A stretch of DNA of 64,000 nucleotides from Phycisphaeraceae bacterium (GTDB taxonomy: Bacteria > Planctomycetota > Phycisphaerae > Phycisphaerales > Phycisphaeraceae): contig JAJDCU010000073.1 of the NCBI GenBank assembly GCA_029260655.1, positions 59,863 to 123,862 of the forward strand. The letters are read 5' to 3'. A program made the translations under genes and the position numbers. Position 1 is the first letter of the stretch. The number at the start of each line of letters is the position of its first letter. A model generated the notes under the pieces. It was given only the letters and a program-made list of their open reading frames with translations, had not been told where the DNA came from and did no database searches. Below are positions 34,675 to 44,201 of this stretch, piece by piece.

Positions 34675-35181
34675 ATGCCTACAGGGAAAGATCGGAGCAG
34701 ACGCCCAAGCGGCTTCACGCTCATCGAGGTGCTGATCGTCGTGGCGATCATGGGGATCGTCTCGGCGATGGTGATCCCACAGATGCTGGCGGCAGGGACG
34801 CTGGGGGTCCAGGCCGCGGCGCGGGTGATCATCGCCGACGTCCTGTTTGCGCAGAACGACGCTATCGCCCAGCAGCAAAATCGGCGTGTGGTGTTCGAAC
34901 CGGACAACGAGCGCTATTCCTTGACCGACACCGCGGGCGGTGTGCTGAGCGTGAAATGGAAGAACAACTCGGCGAGCAACTACGTGGTCGACTTCACCAC
35001 GGACACGCGGTTCCAGGGCGTGGTGATCGTGTCGGCCGACTTCGCGGGCACGCCGACGCTTGAGTTTGATGTGCTGGGCGCCCCGCTTAACGGTGGGACG
35101 GTGGAGATCGAATACCAGGGACGGCGCTACCGTGTGACGGTGGCGTCCTTTACCGGCCGGGTCACGGTCCAGGAGCTTTGA
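34675..35181 (+). CDS. GspH/FimT-like minor pseudopilin
   Basis: A 168-aa prepilin from ATG 34675, preceded by GGGAGAG. The leader ends RRPSG and the mature start is FTLIEVLIVVAIMGIVSAMVIPQM, with Glu at +5. The globular part is beta-rich (VVFEPDNERYSLTDTAGGVLSV, VEIEYQGRRYRVTV), resembling the minor pseudopilins GspH/FimT. It is followed 16 bp later by the pilM-like gene, so the two are probably co-transcribed. Confidence 0.88.
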   Translation: MPTGKDRSRRPSGFTLIEVLIVVAIMGIVSAMVIPQMLAAGTLGVQAAARVIIADVLFAQNDAIAQQQNRRVVFEPDNERYSLTDTAGGVLSVKWKNNSASNYVVDFTTDTRFQGVVIVSADFAGTPTLEFDVLGAPLNGGTVEIEYQGRRYRVTVASFTGRVTVQEL

Positions 35182-35197
35182 TCCTTCGGAGAATCCG

Positions 35198-36298
35198 TTG
35201 TTTGGAGGCGGCAAAAAATCCAGTGTCTGTCCGATCGGAATCGACGTGGGCGACCACACCGTTCGGATGATGCAGTTGACCCGTGACGGCGGCAAGCTGA
35301 TCGCTATCGCTGCGGCCGCGCGCGAATTGCCGATTGACATCGGGTGTGGGTCGGGCCAGGCGTATCACCACGCGGTCACCGAGGTGGTCCGGGAGATGCT
35401 GGCCGAGGGTCATTTCAAGGGCCGGCGCGCCGTCAGTTGCCTGCCGGCGACCAGCGTGCAGTACAAGAACCTGCGCCTGCCCAAGATGCCCCGGGACGAG
35501 CTTGCGTCGGCGGTGAAGTGGGAGGCGTCTGAGCGGATGCGTTTTGGCGGCGAGACGATGAGCCTTCAGTTCTTCGATGCCGGCGAGGTCCAGCAGGGCC
35601 ATGACATCCGTCAAGAGGTCATCCTGATGGCGGCGCCCGAGTCGTTCGTCAACGAGCACATCAAGTCGCTGACCGCCTGCGATCTGCAGATGTCTGCTAT
35701 CGACGCGATCCCCTCGGCACTGGCGCGCTGTGTCAGCCGCGGCGAGCCCGGGGGCCAGGACGCCAAGGCCCAGGTCGTGATCGACGTGGGGTATGCCGCG
35801 ACCAAGGTCCTGATCACGCAGGGCCAGCGGGTCTGCTTCTTTAAGCTGATCGAACTGGGCGGCAAGCGCCTGGACGAGGCGGTGTCTACTGGCATCGGGG
35901 TCTCACTCGAGCAGGCATCCAAGACGCGTCATGCGTGTCTGGAGTCCCCCGATTCGGCGGGGGACGGCGATCGGATCGTCCAGTTGATCAGTCCGGTCGT
36001 GGATGAGCTGTCGCGTGAGGTGAACCTGTGCCTTCGGTACTACAGCGTCACCTTCCGTGGCCGTCGGCCTGAGGAAGCGTTGGTGGTCGGGGGCGAATCC
36101 AACAGCGCGTGGCTTTGGGCACGATTGTGCGAAGACGCGGATCTCCGTCCCGCGGCGCAGGACCCGCTTTCGTCGCTGGACCTCTCGCCGGTCCTGCCCG
36201 TGGTCGGTGGGCCGGATAAGTCGGCCAGTTGGACCGTATCCGCGGGGCTGTCGCTTCGGCCAAACTCCCCCCAAGGCAAGAGCAGGGGGGCCGCGTGA
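35198..36298 (+). CDS. pilM: PilM-like actin-fold assembly protein
   Basis: A 366-aa protein starting at TTG 35198 (CGGAG upstream). The N-terminus has the PilM/actin-like phosphate loop (CPIGIDVGDHTVRMMQL) and later VVIDVGYAATKVLI, which matches the second phosphate loop. PilM binds the cytoplasmic tail of PilN in type IV pilus alignment complexes. It overlaps the next gene by 4 bp (GTGA). The C-terminus is a variable extension. The gene symbol is by family and position. Confidence 0.85.
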   Translation: MFGGGKKSSVCPIGIDVGDHTVRMMQLTRDGGKLIAIAAAARELPIDIGCGSGQAYHHAVTEVVREMLAEGHFKGRRAVSCLPATSVQYKNLRLPKMPRDELASAVKWEASERMRFGGETMSLQFFDAGEVQQGHDIRQEVILMAAPESFVNEHIKSLTACDLQMSAIDAIPSALARCVSRGEPGGQDAKAQVVIDVGYAATKVLITQGQRVCFFKLIELGGKRLDEAVSTGIGVSLEQASKTRHACLESPDSAGDGDRIVQLISPVVDELSREVNLCLRYYSVTFRGRRPEEALVVGGESNSAWLWARLCEDADLRPAAQDPLSSLDLSPVLPVVGGPDKSASWTVSAGLSLRPNSPQGKSRGAA

Positions 36299-36972
36299 AC
36301 CACATCGACTTCCTGCCTGCATCTTACCACGAACAGCTAGCCCAGCACGGGATCGTCTATCGGCGTTGGGTGCTGCTATCGGTGACCGCTGTCTTCCTCA
36401 TCGGCTGGGGCGTCATGCGTCACAACCAAACCGCCGATTTACGCCACAGCGCCCAGCTGCTGCGGTCCCAGGTACAGGACGCCCAGCGTCAGCAAAGCGA
36501 GATGGCCAAGCTCCAGCAGGACTACGCGTCGTTGGGGTACCAACTGAAGATCCAGCGGCAGTTGGATCAGCCGGTGGCGTTGAGCCAGTCCGTGTCGACG
36601 CTCGGGCAGTTGCTGCCTGATTCCACCGGGCTGACGTGGATCCAGGTCAAGACTTTCCGCCCGCCGCCCAAGCCGCTTGTCGACCCCGATGAGAAGCCGA
36701 ATAAGAGGCGTAAGGCCAAGAAGGACCAGGAGCCGATCAAGGACCACCTGGAGATCGAGGTCAAGGGGATCGCACCCGACGACGTGATCGTGGCGCATCT
36801 GGTCAATTCTATGAGCGATCACCGCCTGTTCGAGCAGGTCAAGATGCACTTTAGCCGTGCCGGCGAGCACAACGGCCTGCTGGGTCGTCGTTTCCACGTC
36901 GGCGCGCAGGTCCCGCTGGATCGGCGTTATGTCCGCACACAGCAGTCCGCGGAGGTGCCGGATGAAGATTAA
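36295..36972 (+). CDS. pilN: PilN-like membrane protein
   Basis: A 225-aa protein beginning at GTG 36295. The short cytoplasmic start NHIDFLPASYHEQLAQ resembles the PilN INLLP-type motif that binds PilM. One transmembrane segment (WVLLSVTAVFLIGWGVM) and a coiled-coil region follow, with a periplasmic ferredoxin-like domain (LEIEVKGIAPDDVIVAHLVNSMSDHRLFEQV). It overlaps the pilM stop by 4 bp and the next gene by 11 bp. Confidence 0.8.
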   Translation: MNHIDFLPASYHEQLAQHGIVYRRWVLLSVTAVFLIGWGVMRHNQTADLRHSAQLLRSQVQDAQRQQSEMAKLQQDYASLGYQLKIQRQLDQPVALSQSVSTLGQLLPDSTGLTWIQVKTFRPPPKPLVDPDEKPNKRRKAKKDQEPIKDHLEIEVKGIAPDDVIVAHLVNSMSDHRLFEQVKMHFSRAGEHNGLLGRRFHVGAQVPLDRRYVRTQQSAEVPDED

Positions 36973-37513
36973 CCGCGGCATAGTCAAGACCCTGCTGCTG
37001 TTTGTGGCGCTGTTGGCGGTGTTCGTCGGGGCGGTCCTCGTGCCTTACGGCCTCTACGAGGCCAAGCTCAACGAGCAGATCCACCTGGCCCAGCAGGAGC
37101 TTGGGATCGGCGAGGTCGATAACGCGGGGATGGTCCGGCTGTACAAGCAGGTCCAGGCGCTGCGTGACCAGCTCGGCGGACGTGGGCAATACATCCCCGA
37201 CGAAGACGAGCTGTCGCTGGTCCTGCGCGACCTGTCCGGGCTGATCAACGCCCCGGGGGTGTCCGGTCAGGAGATCGTGACCGAGAAGTCCAAGCTCTAC
37301 GCCGATTACAACATCCTCCCGATCCGTATCCAGTTCCAGGCGCCGTTCGCCACAGCGTTCGACCTGGTCGAGCGGATCGAGTCGTTGTCACGGGTTGTTC
37401 GGGTCGACCAGTTGGTGGTCGAGGCCGAGCCTGACTATCCCAGCCAGCCGCTGGTGGTGTCGCTGGACCTCAGCGCCTTCTTCGCCTCCCGGGACAGGGA
37501 GGGCAGGCTATGA
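36962..37513 (+). CDS. pilO: PilO-like membrane protein
   Basis: A 183-aa protein from ATG 36962. The frame extends upstream to 36857 inside the PilN gene. It has an N-terminal transmembrane segment (TLLLFVALLAVFVGAVLVPYGLY), a coiled coil (EAKLNEQIHLAQQELG; MVRLYKQVQALRDQLGG) and a periplasmic domain with PIRIQFQAPFATAFDLVERIESLSRVVRVDQL, matching PilO. It pairs with PilN in the inner-membrane alignment complex. It overlaps the next gene by 4 bp (ATGA). Confidence 0.8.
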   Translation: MKINRGIVKTLLLFVALLAVFVGAVLVPYGLYEAKLNEQIHLAQQELGIGEVDNAGMVRLYKQVQALRDQLGGRGQYIPDEDELSLVLRDLSGLINAPGVSGQEIVTEKSKLYADYNILPIRIQFQAPFATAFDLVERIESLSRVVRVDQLVVEAEPDYPSQPLVVSLDLSAFFASRDREGRL

Positions 37514-38067
37514 GGGACCATGTCGAGCGTCTGATCCATCAACTGACAGCGGATAAAAAGAAGCTGAGCATCATGCTCTGCGCGCTGTCGCTGGGGCTGC
37601 TGCTTTGGGGCCGGCTGTTGCTCCAGGGCGTCCCCCGGACAGCGACCGCCGACGACCCGATAAAGACGCCCCAGGCCGCCGATCACACCGCGCCCAACCC
37701 GGCGCAGGCGAGCAAGACCCCGCCGAAGCAGCGTGTGATCCAGGTCGATCTGCCCGATGGGCCGCACCGTGACCTGTTCGGGATAGACCCCAGTCGCTAC
37801 AGACGGACCAAACAGATGTCGGGTATGGATTCCGGGCGAAAGTCCGATCAAGTTATGCCCGATGTTGACCCCCGGATGGCCGTAGTACGTGACGAGGCGA
37901 TGGAGCTGCGTTTGGAGAGCGTCGTCACCGGCAGCCGGCCGAGAGCATACATCAACGGGCGCCTGTTAGCGCCCGGAGAAGAATATGAGGGGTTTACGCT
38001 GATCAAGGTCACGGACCGACACGTGATTCTCACCAAGTACGGCTTGCTCATCAAATTAAAGATGTGA
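37510..38067 (+). CDS. PilP/GspC-like periplasmic linker protein
   Basis: A 185-aa protein with one N-terminal membrane anchor (LSIMLCALSLGLLLWGRLLL), a proline-rich spacer, and a C-terminal homology region (MELRLESVVTGSRPRAYINGRLLAPGEEYEGFTLIKVTDRHVILTKYG). This matches the HR domain of GspC/PilP, which connects the inner-membrane platform to the secretin. The next gene is the secretin itself, which fits. Confidence 0.75.
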   Translation: MRDHVERLIHQLTADKKKLSIMLCALSLGLLLWGRLLLQGVPRTATADDPIKTPQAADHTAPNPAQASKTPPKQRVIQVDLPDGPHRDLFGIDPSRYRRTKQMSGMDSGRKSDQVMPDVDPRMAVVRDEAMELRLESVVTGSRPRAYINGRLLAPGEEYEGFTLIKVTDRHVILTKYGLLIKLKM

Positions 38068-38102
38068 CGAGCCAAGCCGCGGAGGCTTTGAAGGAGTTGA
38101 GC

Positions 38103-40583
38103 ATGTTTACTGGTAACAGCAGAGGTTGGTTGGGCGTTTTTTTTTGCTCCCTAGGGTTGGTCTGTAGCGGTCCGGCGCTGGGCGCAGAAGGGGATGGGCA
38201 GGCGGTCCCGGGGGCCCCGATAGACCCGCCGGCTCTCTTCGAGACCGTCTCCGACGACGAACAACTACCTCAGGGCCAGCAGGTCGAGGTCGGGTCACTC
38301 GGGCAGATTGATCTGCACGTGAAGGACCTGGACCTGACCAAGGTCTTGCAACTGCTGAGCATCCAGAGCCAGCGGAACATCATCGCCAGCCGCAACGTCG
38401 CAGGGGCCATCTCCGCCGACCTCTACGGCGTGGACTTCTACGAGGCGATGGACGCCATCCTCCACACCAACGGCTTTGGCTACCGCGAGCAGGGCCAGTT
38501 CATCTACGTCTACACGTCCGAGGAGATCGCCCAACTCGAGGACGAGAACCGCCAACTGGCCTTCGAGATCGTCAGGCTCAACTACCTCAACGCCACCGAC
38601 GCCTCGGCGTTTGTCAGCCCGCTGTTGTCAGCCAACGGCTCGATCGCGCTCAGCGGTGAGCCCGACGATGGCTTCGAGCCCAGCCTGTCAGACGGCGGCG
38701 CCAACCAGTCCGCCCACCAGGACACCCTGGTCATCCGGGACTACGCAGAGAACATCGAGGTGATCCTCGGCGTCATCGAGAGGCTGGACACCCGTCCCAA
38801 GCAGGTCCTGGTCGAGGCGACCATCCTCCAGGCGCGGCTGACCGAGCTCAACGCCTTCGGCGTCGACTTCTCCATCTTCGCAGACCTGAACCTGACCGAC
38901 TTCACCACGCCGCTGGGCGCGGTGGATGAGTTGATCACCGGCTCCGGCCCCGGTGGCCCGTTTAACTCCGGCAGCGCCGGGACAAGCACCGCCGGCAAGA
39001 CCGTCGCCGGAGCCCACAGTGTCAAGGTCGGGTTCGTCGGCAACGACGCCGCCGTCTTCGTCCGGGCACTGGATTCCGTGACCGACACCACCGTGCTGGC
39101 CAGGCCTTCGGTCCTGGTCCTCAACCGTCAGAGCACCAACCTCCTGGTCGGCCAACGGCTGGGCTACCTGTCCACTACCGCGACAGAGACGTCCAACACG
39201 CAGACCGTTGAGTTCCTCGACGTGGGTACCCAGTTGACCCTGCGCCCGTTCATCAGCGACGACGACTTCGTCCGCATGGAGCTGAGGCCTTCCGTCTCCG
39301 ACGGCAGCACCAGCCTGGTCGGCGGGTTCGTCATCCCCGACACCACCACCCAGGAGCTGACCACCAACGTGATCGTCCGCTCCGGGCAGACCATCGTGCT
39401 TGGCGGACTGTTTAAAGAAGACACGACCATCGGCCGGACCAGTGTCCCGGGCCTGGGCGGTCTGCCCGTCGTAGGCGCCGCGTTCAAGGGCCAGGACGAC
39501 GACGTCAAGCGTAGTGAAGTCATCTTCATGATCAAGCCCACGGTGATCAAGGACGAGGCGCTGACCCAGATGGCCGACAGCGCCGGCAAAGACATCGACT
39601 CGACCCGCCTGGGTATGCGTGAGGGCCTGCTGCCCTGGTCGCGCAGCAAGCTGACCAGCGCGTACGTCCGCGACGCCATCCAGTACATGAAGGACGGCAA
39701 CAACGACAAGGCCCTGTGGTCGCTGGACAAGGCCCTGTACATGGACCCGACGATGGCCGACGCACGCCGGCTCCGCGAGGAGATCACCGGCAAGAAGGTC
39801 TACTTCTATGACCGCAGCATCCTCAAGCAGGCGGTGGATTCGGCGATCGATGCCGAGCTGATGACCGAGTCGCAAGGGTCCGAAGACGCCCAGCCCAAGG
39901 CTCAGGCAGAAGACGGGTCTTTCGATGACCTGTCCGTGGATGAGATTGATTTCGACGCCTCACAGGCACAGCCCGAGACCGGCGTCGATGCCGGCGACTG
40001 GAACAGTGACGAGACGTCGGCTCAATGGCAGTCCGAAACTCAGGATCAGAGCGTTTCAACCGACGACTTCGCCAGCGAGTTCATCGATGACCTGGCAGAC
40101 GAGGCCGGGCCCGCCGATACGTTTGAGTTTGCGGCTGAGTCAGCCGAGTGGACCGAGCCCGCTGACGACTTCGCCAACGAGTTCACGGAAGACCAGGCCG
40201 CCGAGGCTTCGGCGGCGCAGCCGGAATCGGCTTCCGCATGGGAGTCGGACTCGGCCGATCAGGGCGATGACCAGCCCGCCGCCGAGGCGCCCTGGCAGAT
40301 CGAACTGACCGGCGTAGACGACGCCGAGGACTTCTCCGCCGACGATGCGTTTGGCGACAGCGCCTCGGTTGAAGTGATCGACCCGGACCAGTTGTTTGCC
40401 GACGAGCAGGCCCAACAGTCGGCCAACGAGCCGGTGAGTATCTTTGAGTTTGTCGAGAGCGAGACCGGCGCCGACACCGAAGCAGAAGCAGAAGCCGACG
40501 CCGACGCCGACACCGAAACGGCCGACGCCGGCGAAAGCGAAGCGGCTGTCAGCAGCGTCGACACAGACGAACAGACCGAATGA
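38103..40583 (+). CDS. Secretin (GspD/PilQ family) with long acidic C-terminal tail
   Basis: An 826-aa outer-membrane secretin from ATG 38103, preceded by AAGGAG and a signal peptide (FFCSLGLVCSGPALGAE). N-domains (DLHVKDLDLTKVLQLLSIQSQRNIIAS, then VRLNYLNATDASAFVSPLL and TLVIRDYAENIEVILGVIERLDTRPKQVLVEATI) are followed by the secretin domain. It ends VPGLGGLPVVGAAFKGQDDDVKRSEVIFMIKPTVI near residue 475. A TPR-like helix pair comes next (YMKDGNNDKALWSLDKALYMDP). The last ~250 residues are a low-complexity tail of D, E, A, S, Q and T. The GTG at 38064 is an alternative start. Confidence 0.93.
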   Translation: MFTGNSRGWLGVFFCSLGLVCSGPALGAEGDGQAVPGAPIDPPALFETVSDDEQLPQGQQVEVGSLGQIDLHVKDLDLTKVLQLLSIQSQRNIIASRNVAGAISADLYGVDFYEAMDAILHTNGFGYREQGQFIYVYTSEEIAQLEDENRQLAFEIVRLNYLNATDASAFVSPLLSANGSIALSGEPDDGFEPSLSDGGANQSAHQDTLVIRDYAENIEVILGVIERLDTRPKQVLVEATILQARLTELNAFGVDFSIFADLNLTDFTTPLGAVDELITGSGPGGPFNSGSAGTSTAGKTVAGAHSVKVGFVGNDAAVFVRALDSVTDTTVLARPSVLVLNRQSTNLLVGQRLGYLSTTATETSNTQTVEFLDVGTQLTLRPFISDDDFVRMELRPSVSDGSTSLVGGFVIPDTTTQELTTNVIVRSGQTIVLGGLFKEDTTIGRTSVPGLGGLPVVGAAFKGQDDDVKRSEVIFMIKPTVIKDEALTQMADSAGKDIDSTRLGMREGLLPWSRSKLTSAYVRDAIQYMKDGNNDKALWSLDKALYMDPTMADARRLREEITGKKVYFYDRSILKQAVDSAIDAELMTESQGSEDAQPKAQAEDGSFDDLSVDEIDFDASQAQPETGVDAGDWNSDETSAQWQSETQDQSVSTDDFASEFIDDLADEAGPADTFEFAAESAEWTEPADDFANEFTEDQAAEASAAQPESASAWESDSADQGDDQPAAEAPWQIELTGVDDAEDFSADDAFGDSASVEVIDPDQLFADEQAQQSANEPVSIFEFVESETGADTEAEAEADADADTETADAGESEAAVSSVDTDEQTE

Positions 40584-40622
40584 CCGGGCAGAGGTCAACC
40601 AGTACGAAAAGGGAAACTATAG

Positions 40623-41831
40623 ATGCGTAACGTGAAGCTTACTAAAGTTATCACACTTTCAGCAGCGGCGCTCCTCGCGCCGCTGCTGTTTGGTTGTCAG
40701 GGCGACACCCTGAAGGTCGAAAAAGCCGATGCCAAGAACCGGTGGGTCGAGCTGCGTTCCTCGATGATGCTGGATATGGCTCGTCAGCAGTTCGCCACCG
40801 GCGATCTGACCCAGGCGCAGAAGACGGTCAAGGACGGGTTATCGATCGACCCGAAGAACGCGGACATGCACGTCCTGGCCGGGCGGATCTCTCTGGAGCG
40901 CGGCAAGCTCGAGCGGAGTTACCACCTGCTGAACGCCGCGATCGAGCTGGAGCCCAAGAACGCCGAGGCGTACTACTACCAGGGCCTGGTCATGCAGCGC
41001 TGGCAGCGGTACGAGGGGTCGCTTGAGTTCTATCGACAGGCCTACAAGCACGAGCCGGACAACCCGGCCTACCTGTTGGCGGTCAGCGAGATCCTCATCG
41101 AGCTGGACAGTGTGGACGAGGCGATCAGCCTGCTGGAAGACAAGCGTCAATACTTCGACCAGAACGCCGGGGTCCGTGCCGCGATCGGGCACCTGTACTT
41201 CATGAAGGGTGAGCCGGCGGTCGCCGCCGAATATTTCCACCAGGCATCTTTGCTGGAGCCGGACAACACCCAGTTCATCGAGGAGATGTCGTTGAGCTGG
41301 GCCGAGGCGGGTGAGCCCCTGCGTGCGATCGAGGGGCTCGAGAAGATCCTCCGCGACCCGGCAAACAAGGACCGCCATGACATCAAGCGCGCGCTTGCCA
41401 CGGCTTGTATCCAGGTCAACCAGACCAAGCGGGCCCGACAGTTGTTCCTTGAGCTGGCTCGCAGCTCCGAGGGTGACGTGTCGGATTGGATCAAGCTCGG
41501 TGAGTTGTCGTTCCAGGAAAACGACCTTGGCGGGGCCCTGCAAGCGGCCAGCCGGGTGATCAACCTGTCACCTGATCGGCACGAGGGTTATCTCCTCGCG
41601 GGGATGGTCTGGCAGAAGCGGGGGAGTCTGAATAAGGCGCTAGAGATGTTCGACCGAGCATCCCAGGCCGCGCCGACGAGCACCGAACCGCTGATCCTTC
41701 GTGGCCTGACGCTTCAGAAGGCGGGACGCCACGCCGCCGCCGCACAGGCCTATCAAGAGGCCCTGCGCCGCCAGCCCCAGGACACGCGAGCAAAGCAGCT
41801 CCTGGCGATGGTGAGCGAATTAGACGGCTAG
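40623..41831 (+). CDS. TPR-repeat lipoprotein of the pilus/secretion locus
   Basis: A 402-aa lipoprotein: signal MRNVKLTKVITLSAAALLAPLLFGC with lipobox LLFGC. Several TPR units follow (for example LAGRISLERGKLERSYHLLNAAIELEP and AYYYQGLVMQRWQRYEGSLEFYRQAYKHEPDNPAYLL). PilF/PilW- and Tgl-type TPR lipoproteins act as pilotins for secretin assembly, and position right after the secretin supports this role here. It lies 39 bp after the secretin gene. Confidence 0.87.
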   Translation: MRNVKLTKVITLSAAALLAPLLFGCQGDTLKVEKADAKNRWVELRSSMMLDMARQQFATGDLTQAQKTVKDGLSIDPKNADMHVLAGRISLERGKLERSYHLLNAAIELEPKNAEAYYYQGLVMQRWQRYEGSLEFYRQAYKHEPDNPAYLLAVSEILIELDSVDEAISLLEDKRQYFDQNAGVRAAIGHLYFMKGEPAVAAEYFHQASLLEPDNTQFIEEMSLSWAEAGEPLRAIEGLEKILRDPANKDRHDIKRALATACIQVNQTKRARQLFLELARSSEGDVSDWIKLGELSFQENDLGGALQAASRVINLSPDRHEGYLLAGMVWQKRGSLNKALEMFDRASQAAPTSTEPLILRGLTLQKAGRHAAAAQAYQEALRRQPQDTRAKQLLAMVSELDG

Positions 41832-42114
41832 CAGCATGAGGCACAGCCTATCACCGGGGGCGTACAGCGGTCGGGGTCCTGGGCCCTGCGCGCCTATCGG
41901 ACTTTCCATGCCTGCACACATGGCGGGCACATCTGGGCCGTTATCACCCTCATAACCACTTCATCTTGGCCCCTGGCGATTAATCAGGGCCCCTGAAACG
42001 CCGACTAGATACTAGGTGTACCGCCGCGCCGGGACGGTTGCGGTACGGCTAAAACGCCGGCGGGGTATCCGTGTCAGGGCACGGGCCGCCGATTTTGGAG
42101 TTCAGGGAGGAGGC

Positions 42115-42525
42115 ATGGTTCAACCACCACTGATCCTGATCGTCGACGACGAGTCGCACATCGTGAACGTGCTGTCAGTCCGGCTGCAGCACGAGGGCTT
42201 TCGTGTGGTCGCCGCCGGGGACGGCCGGGCCGCCCTGGACGTCGCCTTGCGCGATCAGCCGGACCTGGTGATCACCGACTTCCAGATGCCTCGCCTCAAC
42301 GGGGTCGAGTTGAGCCTGTCGCTGATGCGCAATGCCGAAACAGCAAACACGCCGGTCATCTTGCTGACCGCGCGCAGTCACACGATCAATCACAACGAAC
42401 CCTTGTGCGAGAACATCAAGGCGATGATAGGCAAGCCCTTCAGTCCGCGTGATGTGTTGAAGAAGGTCCATGAGCTACTGGGTGATCAAGTTGATCCCCA
42501 GACGGAGGTATCAAAAGCATCTTGA
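42115..42525 (+). CDS. Single-domain response regulator
   Basis: A 136-aa CheY-like receiver from ATG 42115, preceded by GGGAGGAGG. It has the acidic pair in LIVDDESH, phospho-acceptor Asp in LVITDFQMP, Thr in VILLTAR and Lys in MIGKPFS, all in place. It has no output domain. It overlaps the next gene (GAF-HD-GYP) by one base (TGATG), so the two are probably translationally coupled and form a receiver plus phosphodiesterase pair. Confidence 0.92.
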   Translation: MVQPPLILIVDDESHIVNVLSVRLQHEGFRVVAAGDGRAALDVALRDQPDLVITDFQMPRLNGVELSLSLMRNAETANTPVILLTARSHTINHNEPLCENIKAMIGKPFSPRDVLKKVHELLGDQVDPQTEVSKAS

Positions 42526-44168
42526 TGCCGGTGAAGGGACATCCCGATATACAGGCCCCGTCGGGTCGGCTTTGTCAGCGTCTGGCGGAGTTGGATGTGA
42601 CGCTGGTGACGGTCTGCGCCGACGGTGGTGCGGGGGTCCAAGGCCGTGGTCGGTGGGAAGAACGGCTGGTTGTCGGCTCGCCGGTGTTCGCTTCCTCCTT
42701 GCGTTCGAAGTGGGGAGAGCTGACCCAACGAAGCCGGCAGGCGGTGAGCCTTTGGCCGGGCTTATCGCTGGTGCCGTTGTATCCCGGGCCAGGTCGATCG
42801 GCCGGGGTTCACGGCTGCGAGGCCGGCGAGATTACCGCGGCGCTGCTCCTGGGCACGGAGCTGGCGGAGTCCGAGCAGTTCCACCGGGTCTGTGACGCGA
42901 CCGAGACCGACAGGCGGGCCGCGCTATCGAAGATGGATGTCCGTGCGCTGCTGAGCGTCGAAGAAACACAACGGCTGGCGCAGATGATCGGCTGGATGGC
43001 GCGTGACACGGATGACCTTGGTTGGCGCCTCAACGAACTGCACGACCTGAGCTGGGAGTTGGCCGGTTCGTATGAAGAGCTGAGTCTGCTGTACAAGCTG
43101 TCCACGAGCATGGTGGTGGATCACCCCCCCCAGTCTTTCCTGGAGGAGGCCTGCCGTGAGATGCGCGAGGTGGTGGGTCTGCGTTGGCTTGCGATCCAGC
43201 TATCGCCGAGCGAGCCGGGCTTCGCCGATCTGTCCGTGCCGGTTTGCATCGAGAGCAACAGCTCGTACGACAAGCTGGTGATCCGACAGATGGGCCCGCG
43301 TCTGATCGAAGCGATTGGCGGGCGGACCGAGCCGACGATCGTGGACGACGTGCCGGGGATGGGCGTGCCCGGTTTGGCGCAGATCGCCGAGAGTCTTTTG
43401 GTTACACCGCTGCACTTCGACGGCAAGCTGCTGGGCCTGCTGTACGGGGCCGACAAGATCGACTCGGGCCTTGGCTTGAGCACGGTCGACTCCAAGCTCT
43501 GCGCCTCGCTGGGCAGCAGCCTGAGCATCTACCTCAAGAACGTCCTGCTGTACGAAGATATGCAGTCGATGTTCCTGGGCACGATGCACGCGCTGAGCAC
43601 GACGATCGACGCGAAGGACTCGTATACCCAGGGCCATTCCGAGCGGGTGGCGTTGATGTCCAGGCAGTTGGCCGAGGCCGCCGGGTTGGACGACCAGGCG
43701 GTTCAGCGGGTGTACCTAAGCGGGTTGGTCCACGATGTGGGCAAGATCGGTGTGCCCGAGGCCGTGCTGACCAAGCCCGGCAAGCTCACCAAAGAAGAAT
43801 ACGAGCTGGTGAAGATGCACCCGGAGATCGGCGCACGGATCCTCGAGGGGATCCGTCAGATGGATGACCTGATCCCAGGGGTGTTGCACCACCACGAGTC
43901 GTGGGACGGCAAAGGCTATCCCCACGGCCTGGCCGGGCATGACATCCCGCTGTTTGGGCGGATCATCGGGCTGGCCGACGCCTACGACGCGATGAGCAGC
44001 GACCGGACCTACCGCCGGGCGATGCCGATGGCCGAGGTCCTGGACGAGGTCCGCCGGTGCAGCGGCAAGCAGTTCGACCCCGACCTGGTCGAAGTATTCG
44101 TCGGTCTGGATTTCGGGCCGTACCTCGAAATGATTAGCAAACATCAGAACCTGAAGCGATCCGCCTGA
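42525..44168 (+). CDS. GAF-HD-GYP domain protein, probable c-di-GMP phosphodiesterase
   Basis: A 547-aa protein from ATG 42525. An unassigned N-terminal part of about 200 residues is followed by a GAF-like domain (WLAIQLSPSEPG, HFDGKLLGLLYGADKID), and the C-terminal ~200 residues are an HD-GYP domain. Key residues: HSERV, the HD pair in LVHDVGKIGVPEAVL, and HHESWDGKGYP (the HHExxDGxGYP signature). HD-GYP proteins hydrolyse c-di-GMP. It sits one base after a receiver gene and two genes before an MshEN-domain ATPase that likely binds the same nucleotide. Confidence 0.92.
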   Translation: MPVKGHPDIQAPSGRLCQRLAELDVTLVTVCADGGAGVQGRGRWEERLVVGSPVFASSLRSKWGELTQRSRQAVSLWPGLSLVPLYPGPGRSAGVHGCEAGEITAALLLGTELAESEQFHRVCDATETDRRAALSKMDVRALLSVEETQRLAQMIGWMARDTDDLGWRLNELHDLSWELAGSYEELSLLYKLSTSMVVDHPPQSFLEEACREMREVVGLRWLAIQLSPSEPGFADLSVPVCIESNSSYDKLVIRQMGPRLIEAIGGRTEPTIVDDVPGMGVPGLAQIAESLLVTPLHFDGKLLGLLYGADKIDSGLGLSTVDSKLCASLGSSLSIYLKNVLLYEDMQSMFLGTMHALSTTIDAKDSYTQGHSERVALMSRQLAEAAGLDDQAVQRVYLSGLVHDVGKIGVPEAVLTKPGKLTKEEYELVKMHPEIGARILEGIRQMDDLIPGVLHHHESWDGKGYPHGLAGHDIPLFGRIIGLADAYDAMSSDRTYRRAMPMAEVLDEVRRCSGKQFDPDLVEVFVGLDFGPYLEMISKHQNLKRSA

Positions 44169-44201
44169 CACCGGGCCAAGCGGCGACTTGAGAGACGTAT
44201 C

